From NCBI GenBank assembly GCA_902564235.1, contig CACFAG010000006.1:1-58905 (forward strand): a stretch of 58,905 nt of DNA, read 5' to 3'. This document shows positions 50,158 through 58,905 of this stretch, piece after piece; position 1 is the stretch's first letter; every line of letters starts with the position of its first letter. The position numbers and the translations under genes were made by a program. The DNA is from an uncultured Prochlorococcus sp. GTDB lineage: Bacteria > Cyanobacteriota > Cyanobacteriia > PCC-6307 > Cyanobiaceae. The notes below the pieces were generated by a model. The model did no database searches. It saw only the letters and a program-made list of their open reading frames with translations, and was not told where the DNA came from.

Positions 50158-50765
50158 TTCATTATGTGGATTGCCTTGATGTAGTCTTCTTTATTAATTT
50201 TTTCGAGTACATCTAATCCTTTTACAATCTTTCCAAAAATTGAATACCTTCCATCTAATTCTGGAATCTTAGTAGTTACAAAGAAAAATTCAGTTGATGA
50301 AGACTTATTCTTACCACTCTTAACCATAGCAATTGAACCATTCTCAAAAGTATTAACTAAATTTTCAGTTTCATTAGGATTTTTTATTTGATAGTTATAT
50401 CTTGGTTTTCTTTCTTCTTTGAATTTTATTTCTAAAGGAATTGATGGACTTGTCTTATTCAGGTTTTGATTTCGTTCAAAATAAAGTTTATTTTTTGGAT
50501 TAACACCGCTATGTATAAATTTTATTTGGGGATAAATTATTATTTTATAAAATTTTTGATTTACATAAATATTATTTTCTATGTTTTCCAGAAAGTTTGA
50601 TACTGCTACTGGGTTATCTTTTCCAAATAATCTAACTTCAAAATCACCTTTTGTAGTTTTAAAATTAACTAATTCATTACTCTGAGTACAACTAAGTTTA
50701 AGTTTTTGGCAATAATAATTCGAATCAATCTTGTTTTTATAACTACAAGCTTGAACCAAAAACAA
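50154..50765 (-). CDS. Cyclophilin-type peptidyl-prolyl isomerase, probable lipoprotein
   Basis: A 203-aa protein as read from TTG at 50765. The cyclophilin core is visible: [49 protein letters not shown] and [19 protein letters not shown]. The active-site Arg/Phe region is divergent. Reading upstream in the same frame gives a lipoprotein signal ([20 protein letters not shown] then AC) that would begin at an ATA codon at 50808-50810, overlapping the ycf4 stop; the TTG start truncates it. I think the longer form is the real one. Probably in the periplasm or thylakoid lumen. Confidence 0.82.
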   Translation of the reverse strand: MFLVQACSYKNKIDSNYYCQKLKLSCTQSNELVNFKTTKGDFEVRLFGKDNPVAVSNFLENIENNIYVNQKFYKIIIYPQIKFIHSGVNPKNKLYFERNQNLNKTSPSIPLEIKFKEERKPRYNYQIKNPNETENLVNTFENGSIAMVKSGKNKSSSTEFFFVTTKIPELDGRYSIFGKIVKGLDVLEKINKEDYIKAIHIMN

Positions 50766-50806
50766 AACCTGAATAAAAGATAATGTTTTTAAAAAATATT
50801 TTTTTT

Positions 50807-51364
50807 TTATTTTAGGCCCTCCAAATTAACATCTAAAAATTTAGCTAGACGAGCTCCTTCTTCTTCAACTTGGAGCAGTGGTTTAAGTTCCCCTGCACCA
50901 CTTAAAGGGAGAGGTTTTTTTCTGCCTTTTAATACTAAAGCGATTCTTCTTCTAGGATTAAATCCCTCGCTTATATCCAACTTAACAGATTTAATTTCAT
51001 CGAAATTTAACTTAACTTCAACATCTTTAAATAATCCTTTTCTTTTTATTTCTACAGATTTTGTGGATTTATCAAAATAATTACTTCCTGAACCAAAGTT
51101 TATGTAAACCATATACCACAAGTAAAAATTTAATAAATTAGCAATTACTCCGTATGCTCCCATTATTATTCCTTGAGGGATAAATAATAAAGTTGAAGGA
51201 TTTCCTAAAGGTAATAGATCCCTTCCTGTGTAGCTAGATATAGAGGCAAGAAGAAACCCAATGCCTCCTATAGTTAACATTCCTCCAATAATATAATTTG
51301 AAATTTTTCTTGATCCACCAATTTTTTGTTCGATTTTATCGAAAGACGTAAGGTCTGAATTCAT
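50807..51364 (-). CDS. ycf4: Photosystem I assembly protein Ycf4
   Basis: A 185-aa thylakoid protein with two N-terminal helices (about 22-42 and 62-84) and a soluble C-terminal domain. Typical segments: FLLASISSYTGRDLLPLGN, FIPQGIIMGAYGVIANLLNF and EISEGFNPRRRIALVLKGRK-like (here DISEGFNPRRRIALVLKG). Involved in assembling photosystem I. Upstream of, and overlapping or touching, the cyclophilin-type gene on the same strand. Confidence 0.95.
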   Translation of the reverse strand: MNSDLTSFDKIEQKIGGSRKISNYIIGGMLTIGGIGFLLASISSYTGRDLLPLGNPSTLLFIPQGIIMGAYGVIANLLNFYLWYMVYINFGSGSNYFDKSTKSVEIKRKGLFKDVEVKLNFDEIKSVKLDISEGFNPRRRIALVLKGRKKPLPLSGAGELKPLLQVEEEGARLAKFLDVNLEGLK

Positions 51365-51546
51365 TTTTATCTTTTTTTAGGGCCTAATTCAGATAATTTA
51401 ACAAACTAAGGGAGTATTCTTACCTAATTTTTAATAAAAAAGTCAGGAAAGCTTTACAAGGCATTTCAGATATAAAAATATTTCCCCACATTACTCTCAA
51501 TCTTTGTTAAAGTCACTGCGTATCCCGAAGCTAAAAACGATTTCTC

Positions 51547-52623
51547 ATGACGATCGCAGTTGGTAGCGCCCCACAAAGAGGATGGTTTGATGTCCTCGAT
51601 GATTGGTTGAAGCGCGACCGCTTTGTATTTATTGGTTGGTCCGGACTACTTCTACTTCCTTGTGCATATCTTGCTATAGGTGGTTGGTTTGTCGGAACAA
51701 CATTTGTTACCTCATGGTACACACACGGAGTTGCAAGTTCATACCTTGAAGGTTGTAACTTCCTAACAGCAGCTGTAAGCACCCCTGGTGATGCCATGGG
51801 ACACAGTCTTCTATTTTTATGGGGTCCTGAAGCCCAAGGTAGTTTTGTAAGATGGCTACAACTTGGTGGTCTTTGGAACTTCGTTGCATTACATGGAGTA
51901 TTTGGCCTTATAGGTTTTATGCTTCGTCAGTTTGAAATTGCTGGGCTTGTTGGAATTAGACCATACAATGCTTTAGCTTTCTCAGCAGTAATTGCAGTAT
52001 TTACAAGTATTTTCCTTATTTACCCCTTAGGACAGCATAGTTGGTTCTTCGCACCTTCATTTGGTGTTGCAGCAATCTTCCGTTACATTCTGTTCATTCA
52101 AGGTTTTCACAATATTACCCTAAACCCATTTCACATGATGGGAGTTGCTGGGATTCTTGGTGGTGCTCTACTTTGCGCTATTCATGGAGCTACAGTACAA
52201 AATACCTTGTATGAAGATACAAGTATTTATACAGATGGTAAGGTCCAAAGTTCAACTTTTAGAGCTTTTGATCCAACTCAAGAAGAAGAAACTTATTCAA
52301 TGATCACAGCGAATAGATTCTGGAGTCAGATCTTCGGTATCGCTTTCTCAAACAAGCGTTTCTTGCATTTCTTGATGTTATTTGTACCTGTCATGGGTAT
52401 GTGGACATCTTCAATAGGTATTGTTGGCTTAGCACTAAACTTAAGAGCTTATGATTTCGTAAGCCAAGAAATTCGTGCAGCAGAAGATCCAGAATTTGAA
52501 ACTTTCTATACAAAAAATATACTTTTGAACGAAGGTATGCGAGCATGGATGTCTTCTGTGGATCAACCACACGAAAACTTTGTATTCCCTGAGGAGGTTC
52601 TTCCACGTGGAAACGCCCTTTAA
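51547..52623 (+). CDS. psbD: Photosystem II D2 protein
   Basis: A 358-aa reaction-centre subunit (usual length about 352). Typical start [20 protein letters not shown]; conserved stretches include [19 protein letters not shown] and [20 protein letters not shown] (metal and quinone ligands). The last GxA terminus reads PRGNAL. Its 3' end contains the ribosome-binding site and GTG of psbC. The usual photosystem II codon and residue conservation is present throughout. Confidence 0.98.
   Translation: MTIAVGSAPQRGWFDVLDDWLKRDRFVFIGWSGLLLLPCAYLAIGGWFVGTTFVTSWYTHGVASSYLEGCNFLTAAVSTPGDAMGHSLLFLWGPEAQGSFVRWLQLGGLWNFVALHGVFGLIGFMLRQFEIAGLVGIRPYNALAFSAVIAVFTSIFLIYPLGQHSWFFAPSFGVAAIFRYILFIQGFHNITLNPFHMMGVAGILGGALLCAIHGATVQNTLYEDTSIYTDGKVQSSTFRAFDPTQEEETYSMITANRFWSQIFGIAFSNKRFLHFLMLFVPVMGMWTSSIGIVGLALNLRAYDFVSQEIRAAEDPEFETFYTKNILLNEGMRAWMSSVDQPHENFVFPEEVLPRGNAL
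52591..52609 (+). promoter_or_regulatory. psbC ribosome-binding site and GTG start inside psbD
   Basis: GAGGAGG at 52591-52597 followed nine bases later by GTG at 52607. It decides the psbC start, which would otherwise be called at an upstream ATG in the overlapping frame. Confidence 0.85.
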
Positions 52624-53989
52624 TAATTTATTAAGAGCTCCCAACCAAAGTATTGAGGAAACTGGTTATGCCTGGTATGTAGGCAACGCTAGATTAATCA
52701 ATTTATCAGGTCGTTTATTAGGAGCTCACATTGCTCACTCTGGACTAATAGTCTTTTGGGCGGGAGCAATGATGCTCTTTGAGGTTAATCATTTCACCTT
52801 TGATAAACCGATGTGGGAGCAAGGTTTAATCTGTATGCCACATGTAGCAATGTTTGGTTATGGAATAGGCCCTGGTGGTGAAGTTACTGATATCATGCCT
52901 TTCTTCCAAGCAGGTGTGGTTCACTTGATAGCTTCTGCGGTTCTTGGTTTTGGTGGTATTTACCATTCATTAGCAGGTCCAGAAAAACTCGAAGAAGATT
53001 TTCCATTTTTCTCCACTGATTGGAGAGATAAAAATCAAATGACAAATATCCTTGGATATCATTTGATTGTTCTAGGTGTAGGTGCGCTAGCATGGTCAAT
53101 AAACTGGTGTTTTATTGGTGGTGCATATGACACATGGGCACCTGGTGGTGGTGAAGTTAGACTTGTAAACCCAACTTTAGATCCAAGGGTTATCCTTGGT
53201 TATCTATTCAGATCTCCATGGGGTGGAGCCGGTTCAATAATCGGTGTTAACTCTATCGAAGATATTGTTGGTGGACATGTTTATGTGGGTATTACTGCAA
53301 TTATTGGAGGAATATTCCACATCTTTACAAAGCCATTTGGATGGGCAAGAAGAGCATTCATCTGGAACGGTGAAGGATTATTAAGTTACGCTCTTGGTGG
53401 AATTTGTGTAGCAAGTTTTATTGCTTCAACATTCATCTGGTTTAACAACACTGCTTACCCTTCAGAATTTTATGGCCCCACTAATGCTGAAGCTTCACAG
53501 GCCCAAAGCTTTACTTTCTTAGTGAGAGATCAAAGAATCGGAGCTAACGTAGGTTCAACAATGGGACCAACAGGTCTAGGTAAGTATCTCATGAGATCTC
53601 CTACTGGTGAAATTATATTTGGTGGTGAAACAATGAGATTTTGGGATTTCAGAGGTCCATGGTTAGAGCCTTTAAGAGGACCTAACGGATTGAGCCTTGA
53701 GAAAATTCAAAATGATATTCAGCCTTGGCAGGTAAGAAGAGCTGCTGAATATATGACTCATGCTCCTAACGCTTCTATTAACTCCGTTGGTGGAATTATT
53801 ACAGAGCCAAATGCTGTTAACTTCGTTAACTTAAGACAATGGTTAGCTGCAGCTCAATTCTTCCTAGGATGGTTTACATTCATCGGGCACCTTTGGCATG
53901 CTGGACGTGCTAGAGCTGCCGCTGCAGGTTTCGAAAAAGGAATCGACAGAAAGAGTGAACCAGCTCTAGAAATGCCTGATTTAGATTAA
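52607..53989 (+). CDS. psbC: Photosystem II CP43 antenna protein
   Basis: A 460-aa six-helix chlorophyll protein starting at GTG ([20 protein letters not shown]). Chlorophyll-binding segments are evident: [55 protein letters not shown], and the large loop E with [20 protein letters not shown] (Arg near the Mn cluster). It overlaps psbD by 17 bp in a different frame, as in all cyanobacteria. A strong terminator follows 20 bp downstream. Confidence 0.98.
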   Translation: METPFNNLLRAPNQSIEETGYAWYVGNARLINLSGRLLGAHIAHSGLIVFWAGAMMLFEVNHFTFDKPMWEQGLICMPHVAMFGYGIGPGGEVTDIMPFFQAGVVHLIASAVLGFGGIYHSLAGPEKLEEDFPFFSTDWRDKNQMTNILGYHLIVLGVGALAWSINWCFIGGAYDTWAPGGGEVRLVNPTLDPRVILGYLFRSPWGGAGSIIGVNSIEDIVGGHVYVGITAIIGGIFHIFTKPFGWARRAFIWNGEGLLSYALGGICVASFIASTFIWFNNTAYPSEFYGPTNAEASQAQSFTFLVRDQRIGANVGSTMGPTGLGKYLMRSPTGEIIFGGETMRFWDFRGPWLEPLRGPNGLSLEKIQNDIQPWQVRRAAEYMTHAPNASINSVGGIITEPNAVNFVNLRQWLAAAQFFLGWFTFIGHLWHAGRARAAAAGFEKGIDRKSEPALEMPDLD

Positions 53990-54008
53990 TTTCTATCTCA
54001 TCTAAAAA

Positions 54009-54037
54009 AGCCCTATCTTTTGATGGGGTTTTTTTTT
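54009..54037 (+). terminator. Intrinsic terminator of psbDC
   Basis: Stem CCCTATC/GATGGGG (seven pairs, one wobble) with loop TTTT, followed by at least nine T. It lies 19 bp after the psbC stop. Confidence 0.85.
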
Positions 54038-54048
54038 GCTCAATTTTA

Positions 54049-54660
54049 TTATCTATGTAAATTTTTTCTGAGCCATGGCAGACTTAAACCCATTACATTA
54101 CTGAAACAACCCTCTATTTTTTCTATATATTTACCACCTATACCTTCCAAGGCAAATCCTCCGGCGCAATATAAAGGTTCATTAGTATCTACATAACTCT
54201 TGATTTCCCAATCATCCAACTTAGAAAAATAAACTTTTGAACTAACTGTTTTTTTTATTATTTCAGTGATTTTAAAAATTTTTAAAGTTGAATCAAAATT
54301 TCCAATTATTAGAGTATGACCAGTATGTAAAAATCCGAATTCTCCAGACATTTTTTTCCATCTAATAAATGCCTCACCTTTATTAGATGGTTTTCCATAA
54401 GCTTCTCCTTTAAATTCAAAAATTGAATCACACCCAAGTATTGCCAATGGACTGTTATTAAATTCTTCGCGCAATGATATTTTTTGAATATTTTCAGATA
54501 AACTACTAGCCTTTTGGAAAGATAATTCCAAAGCTAAATTAATTATATTCTGTTCTTGAATAGTAGTTTCATCAAAGTCACTTGATATTTGGATAAATTT
54601 AATTTGACAATTTTCAAGTAATTTCTTTCTAGATTGAGAGGCAGAGGCTAGAATTAACAC
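54049..54660 (-). CDS. maf: Maf-family nucleotide pyrophosphatase
   Basis: A 203-aa protein with a GTG start. The N-terminal Maf signature [17 protein letters not shown] is clear; catalytic and substrate residues follow ([38 protein letters not shown]). The family hydrolyses non-canonical nucleoside triphosphates. It converges with psbC and is separated from cobQ, which is transcribed divergently, by 66 bp. Confidence 0.93.
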   Translation of the reverse strand: MLILASASQSRKKLLENCQIKFIQISSDFDETTIQEQNIINLALELSFQKASSLSENIQKISLREEFNNSPLAILGCDSIFEFKGEAYGKPSNKGEAFIRWKKMSGEFGFLHTGHTLIIGNFDSTLKIFKITEIIKKTVSSKVYFSKLDDWEIKSYVDTNEPLYCAGGFALEGIGGKYIEKIEGCFSNVMGLSLPWLRKNLHR

Positions 54661-54726
54661 AAATTTTTTACCAAATTATAATTCAATTTACAAATTAAAT
54701 AATTTTAAAATTAATATAAATTACTA

Positions 54727-56256
54727 ATGGACTTTGAAGCAAAATCAAATGAAATAAAGAAACCAATAATGGTCCTTGGCACCTCCAGTGGAGCAGGAAA
54801 ATCATTAACAGTTACTGCTATTTGCAGGATTCTTAAAAATTTAGGAGAAGAACCAGTCCCTTTTAAAGGACAAAATATGAGTAATAACGCATGGGTTGAC
54901 TGGGAAGGTGGGGAAATGGCATATTCACAAGCACTTCAAGCTTTTGCTTGTGGTATTAATCCCTCTGCAGAAATGAATCCAATTTTATTAAAACCACAAG
55001 GTAATTCAATAAGTGAGGTGATTCATCTTGGCAAGAGTATAGGAATAACAACCGCTAAAAATTACTACCAAGATTGGTTTATTCCAGGTTGGGAAGTAAT
55101 TAAAAAAAGTCTAAGTTCTATTTATAAAAAAAAACCAAATTGCCGTTTAATTATCGAAGGAGCTGGAAGTCCAGTAGAGATGAATTTGATTCATAGAGAT
55201 CTCACAAATTTAAGAGTTGCTAAGTATTTAAATGCAAATTGCATTTTGGTTACTGATATTGAAAGGGGAGGAGTATTTGCACAAATTATCGGGACCCTTG
55301 AATTAATGAAACCAGAAGAAAAAAAACTTATTAAGGGAATTATTATAAATAGATTCCGAGGAGACCTTGCATTATTTCAAGAAGGGAAAAAATGGATAGA
55401 AAGTAAAACTAAAATTCCTGTTATTGGAATTATTCCATGGTTAAATGATTCATTCCCTCCAGAAGATTCTTTAGATTTAATAGAAAAAAAATCAAGTTTT
55501 TCAAATCCTGAGATCAAAGTTGGGATTATAAAATTGCCATCTATAAGTAATTTTTCAGATTTTGATCCATTAGAAAATGAAGAATCAATATTAATAGAAT
55601 GGATTCGAGAATCGCAAAACTTGAGGAAGTATGACTTTATTATTCTTCCTGGGAGTAAACAAACTATTAAAGATCAAATATTTCTTGAGAATTCAGGCTT
55701 ATCTCAGGATATAAGAGAATATTCAAATAGTAATGGAAACATAGTAGGTATCTGTGGGGGTTTACAAATGCTAGGAACAACTCTTGAAGATCCTTATTCT
55801 AAAGAGGGGGCCAAAATCTATTCTGAACAAAAAACTAAAGGGATTGGATTACTGCCGTTAAAAACCACTTTCCTTGAGAAAAAATTGACGCGTCAAATCA
55901 ACTCCGAATCCTTATGGCCATGCCAAACAAAAATTAATGGATTTGAAATTCATAATGGACAGACAAAATTAGATGAAACTCACAACTCATTGAAGATTAA
56001 ACCTATTTTCAAAGACTTAGATCTAGGTTGGTACAAAGAAAATAATGGGGGTGGGACTATTGCAGGAACATATATTCATGGGATATTTGAAAATGATAGT
56101 TGGAGAGATAAATATATTAATTTAATAAGGAAGAGTAAAAATTTACCATCATCAAATAAAAAATCAATATCTTATAAAAAGAAGAGAGAATCCATTATTG
56201 ATAATCTTGCGAATGAATTCGATAAACATTTAAATCTCAAATCATTTTTAAGTTGA
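54727..56256 (+). CDS. cobQ: Cobyric acid synthase
   Basis: A 509-aa enzyme of cobalamin biosynthesis, amidating adenosylcobyrinic acid a,c-diamide with glutamine. N-terminal ATP-binding motif MVLGTSSGAGKSLTVTAICR; metal/nucleotide region IIEGAGSPVEMNL. The C-terminal glutamine amidotransferase domain has the nucleophile GICGGLQMLG and His in GTYIHGIFEND. Marine picocyanobacteria make pseudocobalamin, so a complete pathway is expected elsewhere. The small ferredoxin gene starts inside its stop codon. Confidence 0.97.
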   Translation: MDFEAKSNEIKKPIMVLGTSSGAGKSLTVTAICRILKNLGEEPVPFKGQNMSNNAWVDWEGGEMAYSQALQAFACGINPSAEMNPILLKPQGNSISEVIHLGKSIGITTAKNYYQDWFIPGWEVIKKSLSSIYKKKPNCRLIIEGAGSPVEMNLIHRDLTNLRVAKYLNANCILVTDIERGGVFAQIIGTLELMKPEEKKLIKGIIINRFRGDLALFQEGKKWIESKTKIPVIGIIPWLNDSFPPEDSLDLIEKKSSFSNPEIKVGIIKLPSISNFSDFDPLENEESILIEWIRESQNLRKYDFIILPGSKQTIKDQIFLENSGLSQDIREYSNSNGNIVGICGGLQMLGTTLEDPYSKEGAKIYSEQKTKGIGLLPLKTTFLEKKLTRQINSESLWPCQTKINGFEIHNGQTKLDETHNSLKIKPIFKDLDLGWYKENNGGGTIAGTYIHGIFENDSWRDKYINLIRKSKNLPSSNKKSISYKKKRESIIDNLANEFDKHLNLKSFLS

Positions 56257-56504
56257 AAGAAAGAAACATAAAAATTATATGGTCAAATAATAATGAAACT
56301 TTTGTTTCAGAGGGAGATGATTGGTTCTCTTCTGCTGAAAAAGCAGGTTTAGAAATACCAACTGGATGTCTTACAGGAAGTTGTGGAGCCTGTGAAATAG
56401 ACGTAAATGGTGTAACAGTAAGGGCTTGTATTAGTGAAATTAAAAATAAAAAAAATTGTACATTAAGGGTTTCTTTAACCACAGACCCCTTTTGGGAAAA
56501 ATAA
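56253..56504 (+). CDS. Small plant-type [2Fe-2S] ferredoxin
   Basis: An 83-aa protein with a TTG start overlapping the cobQ stop by four bases; no ATG exists in frame. The cluster motif is GCLTGSCGACEIDVNG with a fourth Cys in VRACIS, the usual C-x4-C-x2-C...C pattern. Preceded by SAEKAGLEIPTG. The coupling to cobQ suggests common expression, though not a shared pathway. It converges with the VTT-like gene. Confidence 0.88.
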   Translation: MKERNIKIIWSNNNETFVSEGDDWFSSAEKAGLEIPTGCLTGSCGACEIDVNGVTVRACISEIKNKKNCTLRVSLTTDPFWEK

Positions 56505-56510
56505 ACCATA

Positions 56511-57059
56511 CTAAACATTTATTATTATCAGATAAAGGAAAAGATAATAAGAAAATGATCCGAAAAATGTGTTCATTAGAATAACCTTATTTTTAATTTT
56601 TGAAGAGGCAATAATATAACTTCCCAAAACATGAGGTAGGATTGGGAATGATCTTATGATTAAAATATAAAACGACCTAAAAGTAATTTTCTCAAAAAAT
56701 TTATATAGTTTATTTTTTTCTGGTTTTTTTAAAAATAAAATATTTCTAGAAAATTTAAATTTAATTTTTCTCAAAATAAGAACTTGAATTACACTCAAAA
56801 TTGTTAAAGCAGGAGAAAAAAATAAAACATAATTCAACCCAAAAATCTTTATTAAAACAATGTCAAAAATAATTGATAATGGGAGGCCTAAAAATATAGA
56901 AATAATATTTAAAGCTATCAAATATTTATATTGAACATTATTAAATAGAGACTCAATATCATAGGTATACTTAAAAAATAAAGCAAAAAAATACACCGCC
57001 AAATAGGTAAGAAATATTTTAAAAATTGCTGATTTAAAATTCAGATCTTTTCTATTCAT
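56511..57059 (-). CDS. VTT/DedA-like small membrane protein
   Basis: A 182-aa protein with about five hydrophobic segments. The layout resembles TVP38/TMEM64-type VTT proteins: GLPLSIIFDIVLIKIFGLNY early, a re-entrant-type RSFPILPHVLGSYIIASSKI near the end, followed by NTFFGSFSYYLFLYL. The usual G-(x)-R and P residues are partly present, so the call is tentative. Alternative: an unrelated four-helix membrane protein. Convergent with the ferredoxin gene. Confidence 0.5.
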   Translation of the reverse strand: MNRKDLNFKSAIFKIFLTYLAVYFFALFFKYTYDIESLFNNVQYKYLIALNIISIFLGLPLSIIFDIVLIKIFGLNYVLFFSPALTILSVIQVLILRKIKFKFSRNILFLKKPEKNKLYKFFEKITFRSFYILIIRSFPILPHVLGSYIIASSKIKNKVILMNTFFGSFSYYLFLYLIIINV

Positions 57060-57263
57060 ATAAGATAAACATTACAAATGATTATTCAAAACATATAATT
57101 TGAAATTACATCTTATCCTAATTGGGCGATAATAGATTCAAACATAAATATTTAGAGAGGAAATTATATTACTTACTACTAGATCCGACATCATTTTTTT
57201 GGTATTAAATATGAACACTTGGAACTAAATAGGAAAATAAATAAAAGGGATTAGTTCACATAA

Positions 57264-57291
57264 AAAAAGACCCTATTACTAGGGTCTTTTT
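57264..57291. terminator. Strong bidirectional intrinsic terminator
   Basis: Perfect 12-bp stem AAAAAGACCCTA / TAGGGTCTTTTT with loop TTAC, T-runs on both strands. No protein gene lies within 200 bp upstream on the plus strand, so a small untranslated transcript or leftover of a lost gene is possible. Confidence 0.82.
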
Positions 57292-57412
57292 ATGATTCTA
57301 TTAAATTAAGTGTTTCCTAGTTTCCACTTTTTTAATAAAACCACTCCTACACACATAAACAAGATACGCCAAATATTTCTTCTTAGTGGAAATAGCTAAT
57401 GAAATGTTACTT

Positions 57413-57432
57413 AACTGTCACATGTGTCAGTT
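57413..57432. repeat. 20-bp near-perfect inverted repeat
   Basis: AACTGTCACATGTGTCAGTT reads the same on the other strand apart from one symmetric mismatch pair. It lies 327 bp upstream of the protease gene; a dimeric regulator site is possible. Confidence 0.45.
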
Positions 57433-57758
57433 TCCATTTCTGGACATCCAGTAAAAAACTCCCTAATTTAGAGAAAAGGCTTCTTACTGATCAAAATTAT
57501 TGTATGAAAAGTTTCTGATTTACAAAAGATTTGACTATAACAGAATGCCTCTGATCGTCAGACACTAAAAAAATCCGGAGAGGGTGTCCTTAGACTCAGT
57601 TTAAATCGTCTAGTTGTGACCTAACCTGACCATAATATTATCGTAATTTCATATAAATCCCTAACACATCCCTAACACCAAAATAAGTATTTTCTTTAAT
57701 GAGAAAATAAATTTGATTAAAGATTAATTAAAATAAAATAACGTTTAAAAGACATCTT

Positions 57759-58838
57759 TTGAAGTCTCTGCGCCTTACCTTAATCACTGCTGCAGTTTGC
57801 CTTCTATCTGTAGGACAACCGCTACTTCTGCGAACTTTTACAGTATCCAGTGCTGCGATTCTATTTTCTTCTTCTAAAGCACAAGCAAAGGATGCATCAG
57901 ACATTGCAAATATCGCGAAAGCAATTACTGTCCGTATTGAAGGAGCAATTCAAGGTTCAGGCGTTCTCGTCAAAAAAGAGGGGAATGATTATACTGTTCT
58001 CACTTCCTGGCATGTCATAAAAGATAATCGAATTGGAGAAGAAGTTGGAATTATAACTTCTGATGGTAAAGAGCATTTATGGGAATCAGAAAGTTTGCAG
58101 AGATTAGGCAAAGTGGATATGGCACTTATAACTTTTACAAGCAAAAGAAACTATCAAGTAGCAAAAATTGGTGATACAAAAACTATTACTGAGGGTAATC
58201 AAGTTTTTGTTGCTGGATTCCCATTACCCTCATATGCTGTTCCAACTAGTTTTCTTCGTTTTTTAGACGGAAAGGTAATTGCTAATGCAAGGGTTGGTAT
58301 TCCAGATGGATATCAACTTCTTTACTCTAATCCAACATTAAAGGGAATGAGTGGAGGTTGCGTTTTAGATGAACAAGGAAATCTAGTAGGAATTCATGGC
58401 AGAGAAGATGGACAAATTAGTTTGAGCACTGGGAAGATTGTTGCATCAAGACATAATATGGCAGTTCCGATTACCTATTACCAGCAATTTGTAAATGGGA
58501 AGAAAATAATTGCAGCGACAACCAAAGCAACTACCGCTGATGACTATCTTGCAAAAGCAAAGGCATTATTAGGAGAAAAAGGTAAAGAAAATGAAGTAAT
58601 TAACCTTTCGAATAAAGCATTAAATTTCGAAAAAAAAGCAAGTGCATATTTCTATCTTGCCTATGCTAAACATGACTTAGAAGACTATAAAGGTGCCATT
58701 GAGGACTATACAAAGGCGATTGAACTTGATCCTGAATATGTTATTTTCTACTACAATCGGGGTATTTCTAAAGACGACTTAGAAGACTATAAAGGTGCCA
58801 TTGAGGACAACACAAAAGCAATTGAACTTGACCCTTAA
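57759..58838 (+). CDS. Secreted trypsin-like serine protease with TPR repeats, nonsense-interrupted
   Basis: Starts with TTG; signal peptide about residues 1-42. The protease domain has His in LTSWHVIKD, Asp in GKVDMALITF and Ser in KGMSGGCVLD, a complete triad though GMSGG replaces the usual GNSGG. TPR repeats begin near residue 300. A TAA at 58836-58838 ends the frame after two repeats, but the same frame continues as YVNAYINRGYSKDYLGDYKG to the window end, and the homologous position in the previous repeat is GAA. So a single base change probably truncated a longer gene; the TPR units are nearly identical in DNA. The remainder lies beyond the window. Confidence 0.85.
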   Translation: MKSLRLTLITAAVCLLSVGQPLLLRTFTVSSAAILFSSSKAQAKDASDIANIAKAITVRIEGAIQGSGVLVKKEGNDYTVLTSWHVIKDNRIGEEVGIITSDGKEHLWESESLQRLGKVDMALITFTSKRNYQVAKIGDTKTITEGNQVFVAGFPLPSYAVPTSFLRFLDGKVIANARVGIPDGYQLLYSNPTLKGMSGGCVLDEQGNLVGIHGREDGQISLSTGKIVASRHNMAVPITYYQQFVNGKKIIAATTKATTADDYLAKAKALLGEKGKENEVINLSNKALNFEKKASAYFYLAYAKHDLEDYKGAIEDYTKAIELDPEYVIFYYNRGISKDDLEDYKGAIEDNTKAIELDP

Positions 58839-58905
58839 TATGTTAATGCTTATATAAACCGCGGTTATTCTAAAGATTACTTAGGAGACTATAAAGGTGC
58901 CATTG

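Larger units (their letters stand above)
57060..57758. other. Gene-free stretch
   Basis: About 700 bp with no supportable gene. It contains a bidirectional terminator (57264-57291), a near-palindrome (57413-57432), a short leftward run SKLGSFLLDVQKWKLTHVTV between stop codons (about 57412-57477) that might be a gene fragment, and a direct repeat CCCTAAC (57659-57677). It probably holds the promoter of the protease gene. Confidence 0.6.

Noticed and set aside
52580..52606. Upstream in-frame ATG as the psbC start
   Set aside because: The ribosome-binding site GAGGAGG lies after it and the conserved protein begins at the GTG (METPFNN).
57570..57605. GGAGAGGGTG stretch resembling the 3' end of a leftward tRNA (possible attachment site)
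   Set aside because: The T-arm sequence and acceptor pairing do not follow, no CCA, and no integrase gene is visible.

Overview
The window is AT-rich, gene-dense cyanobacterial DNA. It carries photosystem II psbD/psbC with the GTG overlap, petM, ycf39, ycf4, a run of high-light-inducible (hli) genes, an NTR-thioredoxin fusion and three-part pnt genes. It also has many very small proteins and families I associate with marine picocyanobacteria (DUF1651, DUF3303, DUF3764, DUF3721). Together these point to a high-light-adapted Prochlorococcus or a very close relative. No rRNA, tRNA, IS element or CRISPR array was seen.

Layout. (1) 1-11 kb: a secreted hypothetical protein, then a leftward type I secretion operon. 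The operon holds a 1737-aa RTX-type protein, a PpiC-type prolyl isomerase, an ABC exporter with cyclic-nucleotide-binding and degenerate C39 domains, and an HlyD adaptor. Its upstream region has a tandem octamer like the HLR1 light-response element. (2) 11-31.6 kb: accessory, small-gene-rich DNA. It contains a pseudouridine synthase, an SRAP protein, a candidate structured small RNA near 15.6-15.76 kb, a seven-gene co-directional run (16.9-18.9 kb) ending in MauE-like, DUF411, DUF3721 and PepSY-like proteins, a decayed sodium-symporter gene, SelO, a class I glutamine amidotransferase and an hli cluster (29.2-30.5 kb). Two other degenerate genes are suspected. (3) 31.7-57 kb: mostly core genes: ychF, an efflux adaptor overlapping polA, cysS, dxr, the pnt operon, NTR-Trx, infA, ycf39/petM, ilvN, a cyclophilin-type lipoprotein with ycf4, psbDC, maf, cobQ and a small ferredoxin. 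(4) 57-58.9 kb: a 700-bp gene-free stretch with a strong terminator and a near-palindrome, then a trypsin-like protease with TPR repeats, interrupted by a single-base nonsense codon and running off the window.

How parts fit. The 5.7-10.9 kb product is probably the cargo of the adjacent exporter; no outer-membrane TolC partner is present here. The 16.9-18.9 kb run looks like an envelope metal/thiol-redox module (inference). The hli cluster is a light-stress unit with its own terminator. The photosystem genes near 48-54 kb are ordinary core content. Many small genes use GTG or TTG starts or overlap as ATGA/TAATG, consistent with translational coupling. Functional calls come from motifs read by eye; no database search was run.
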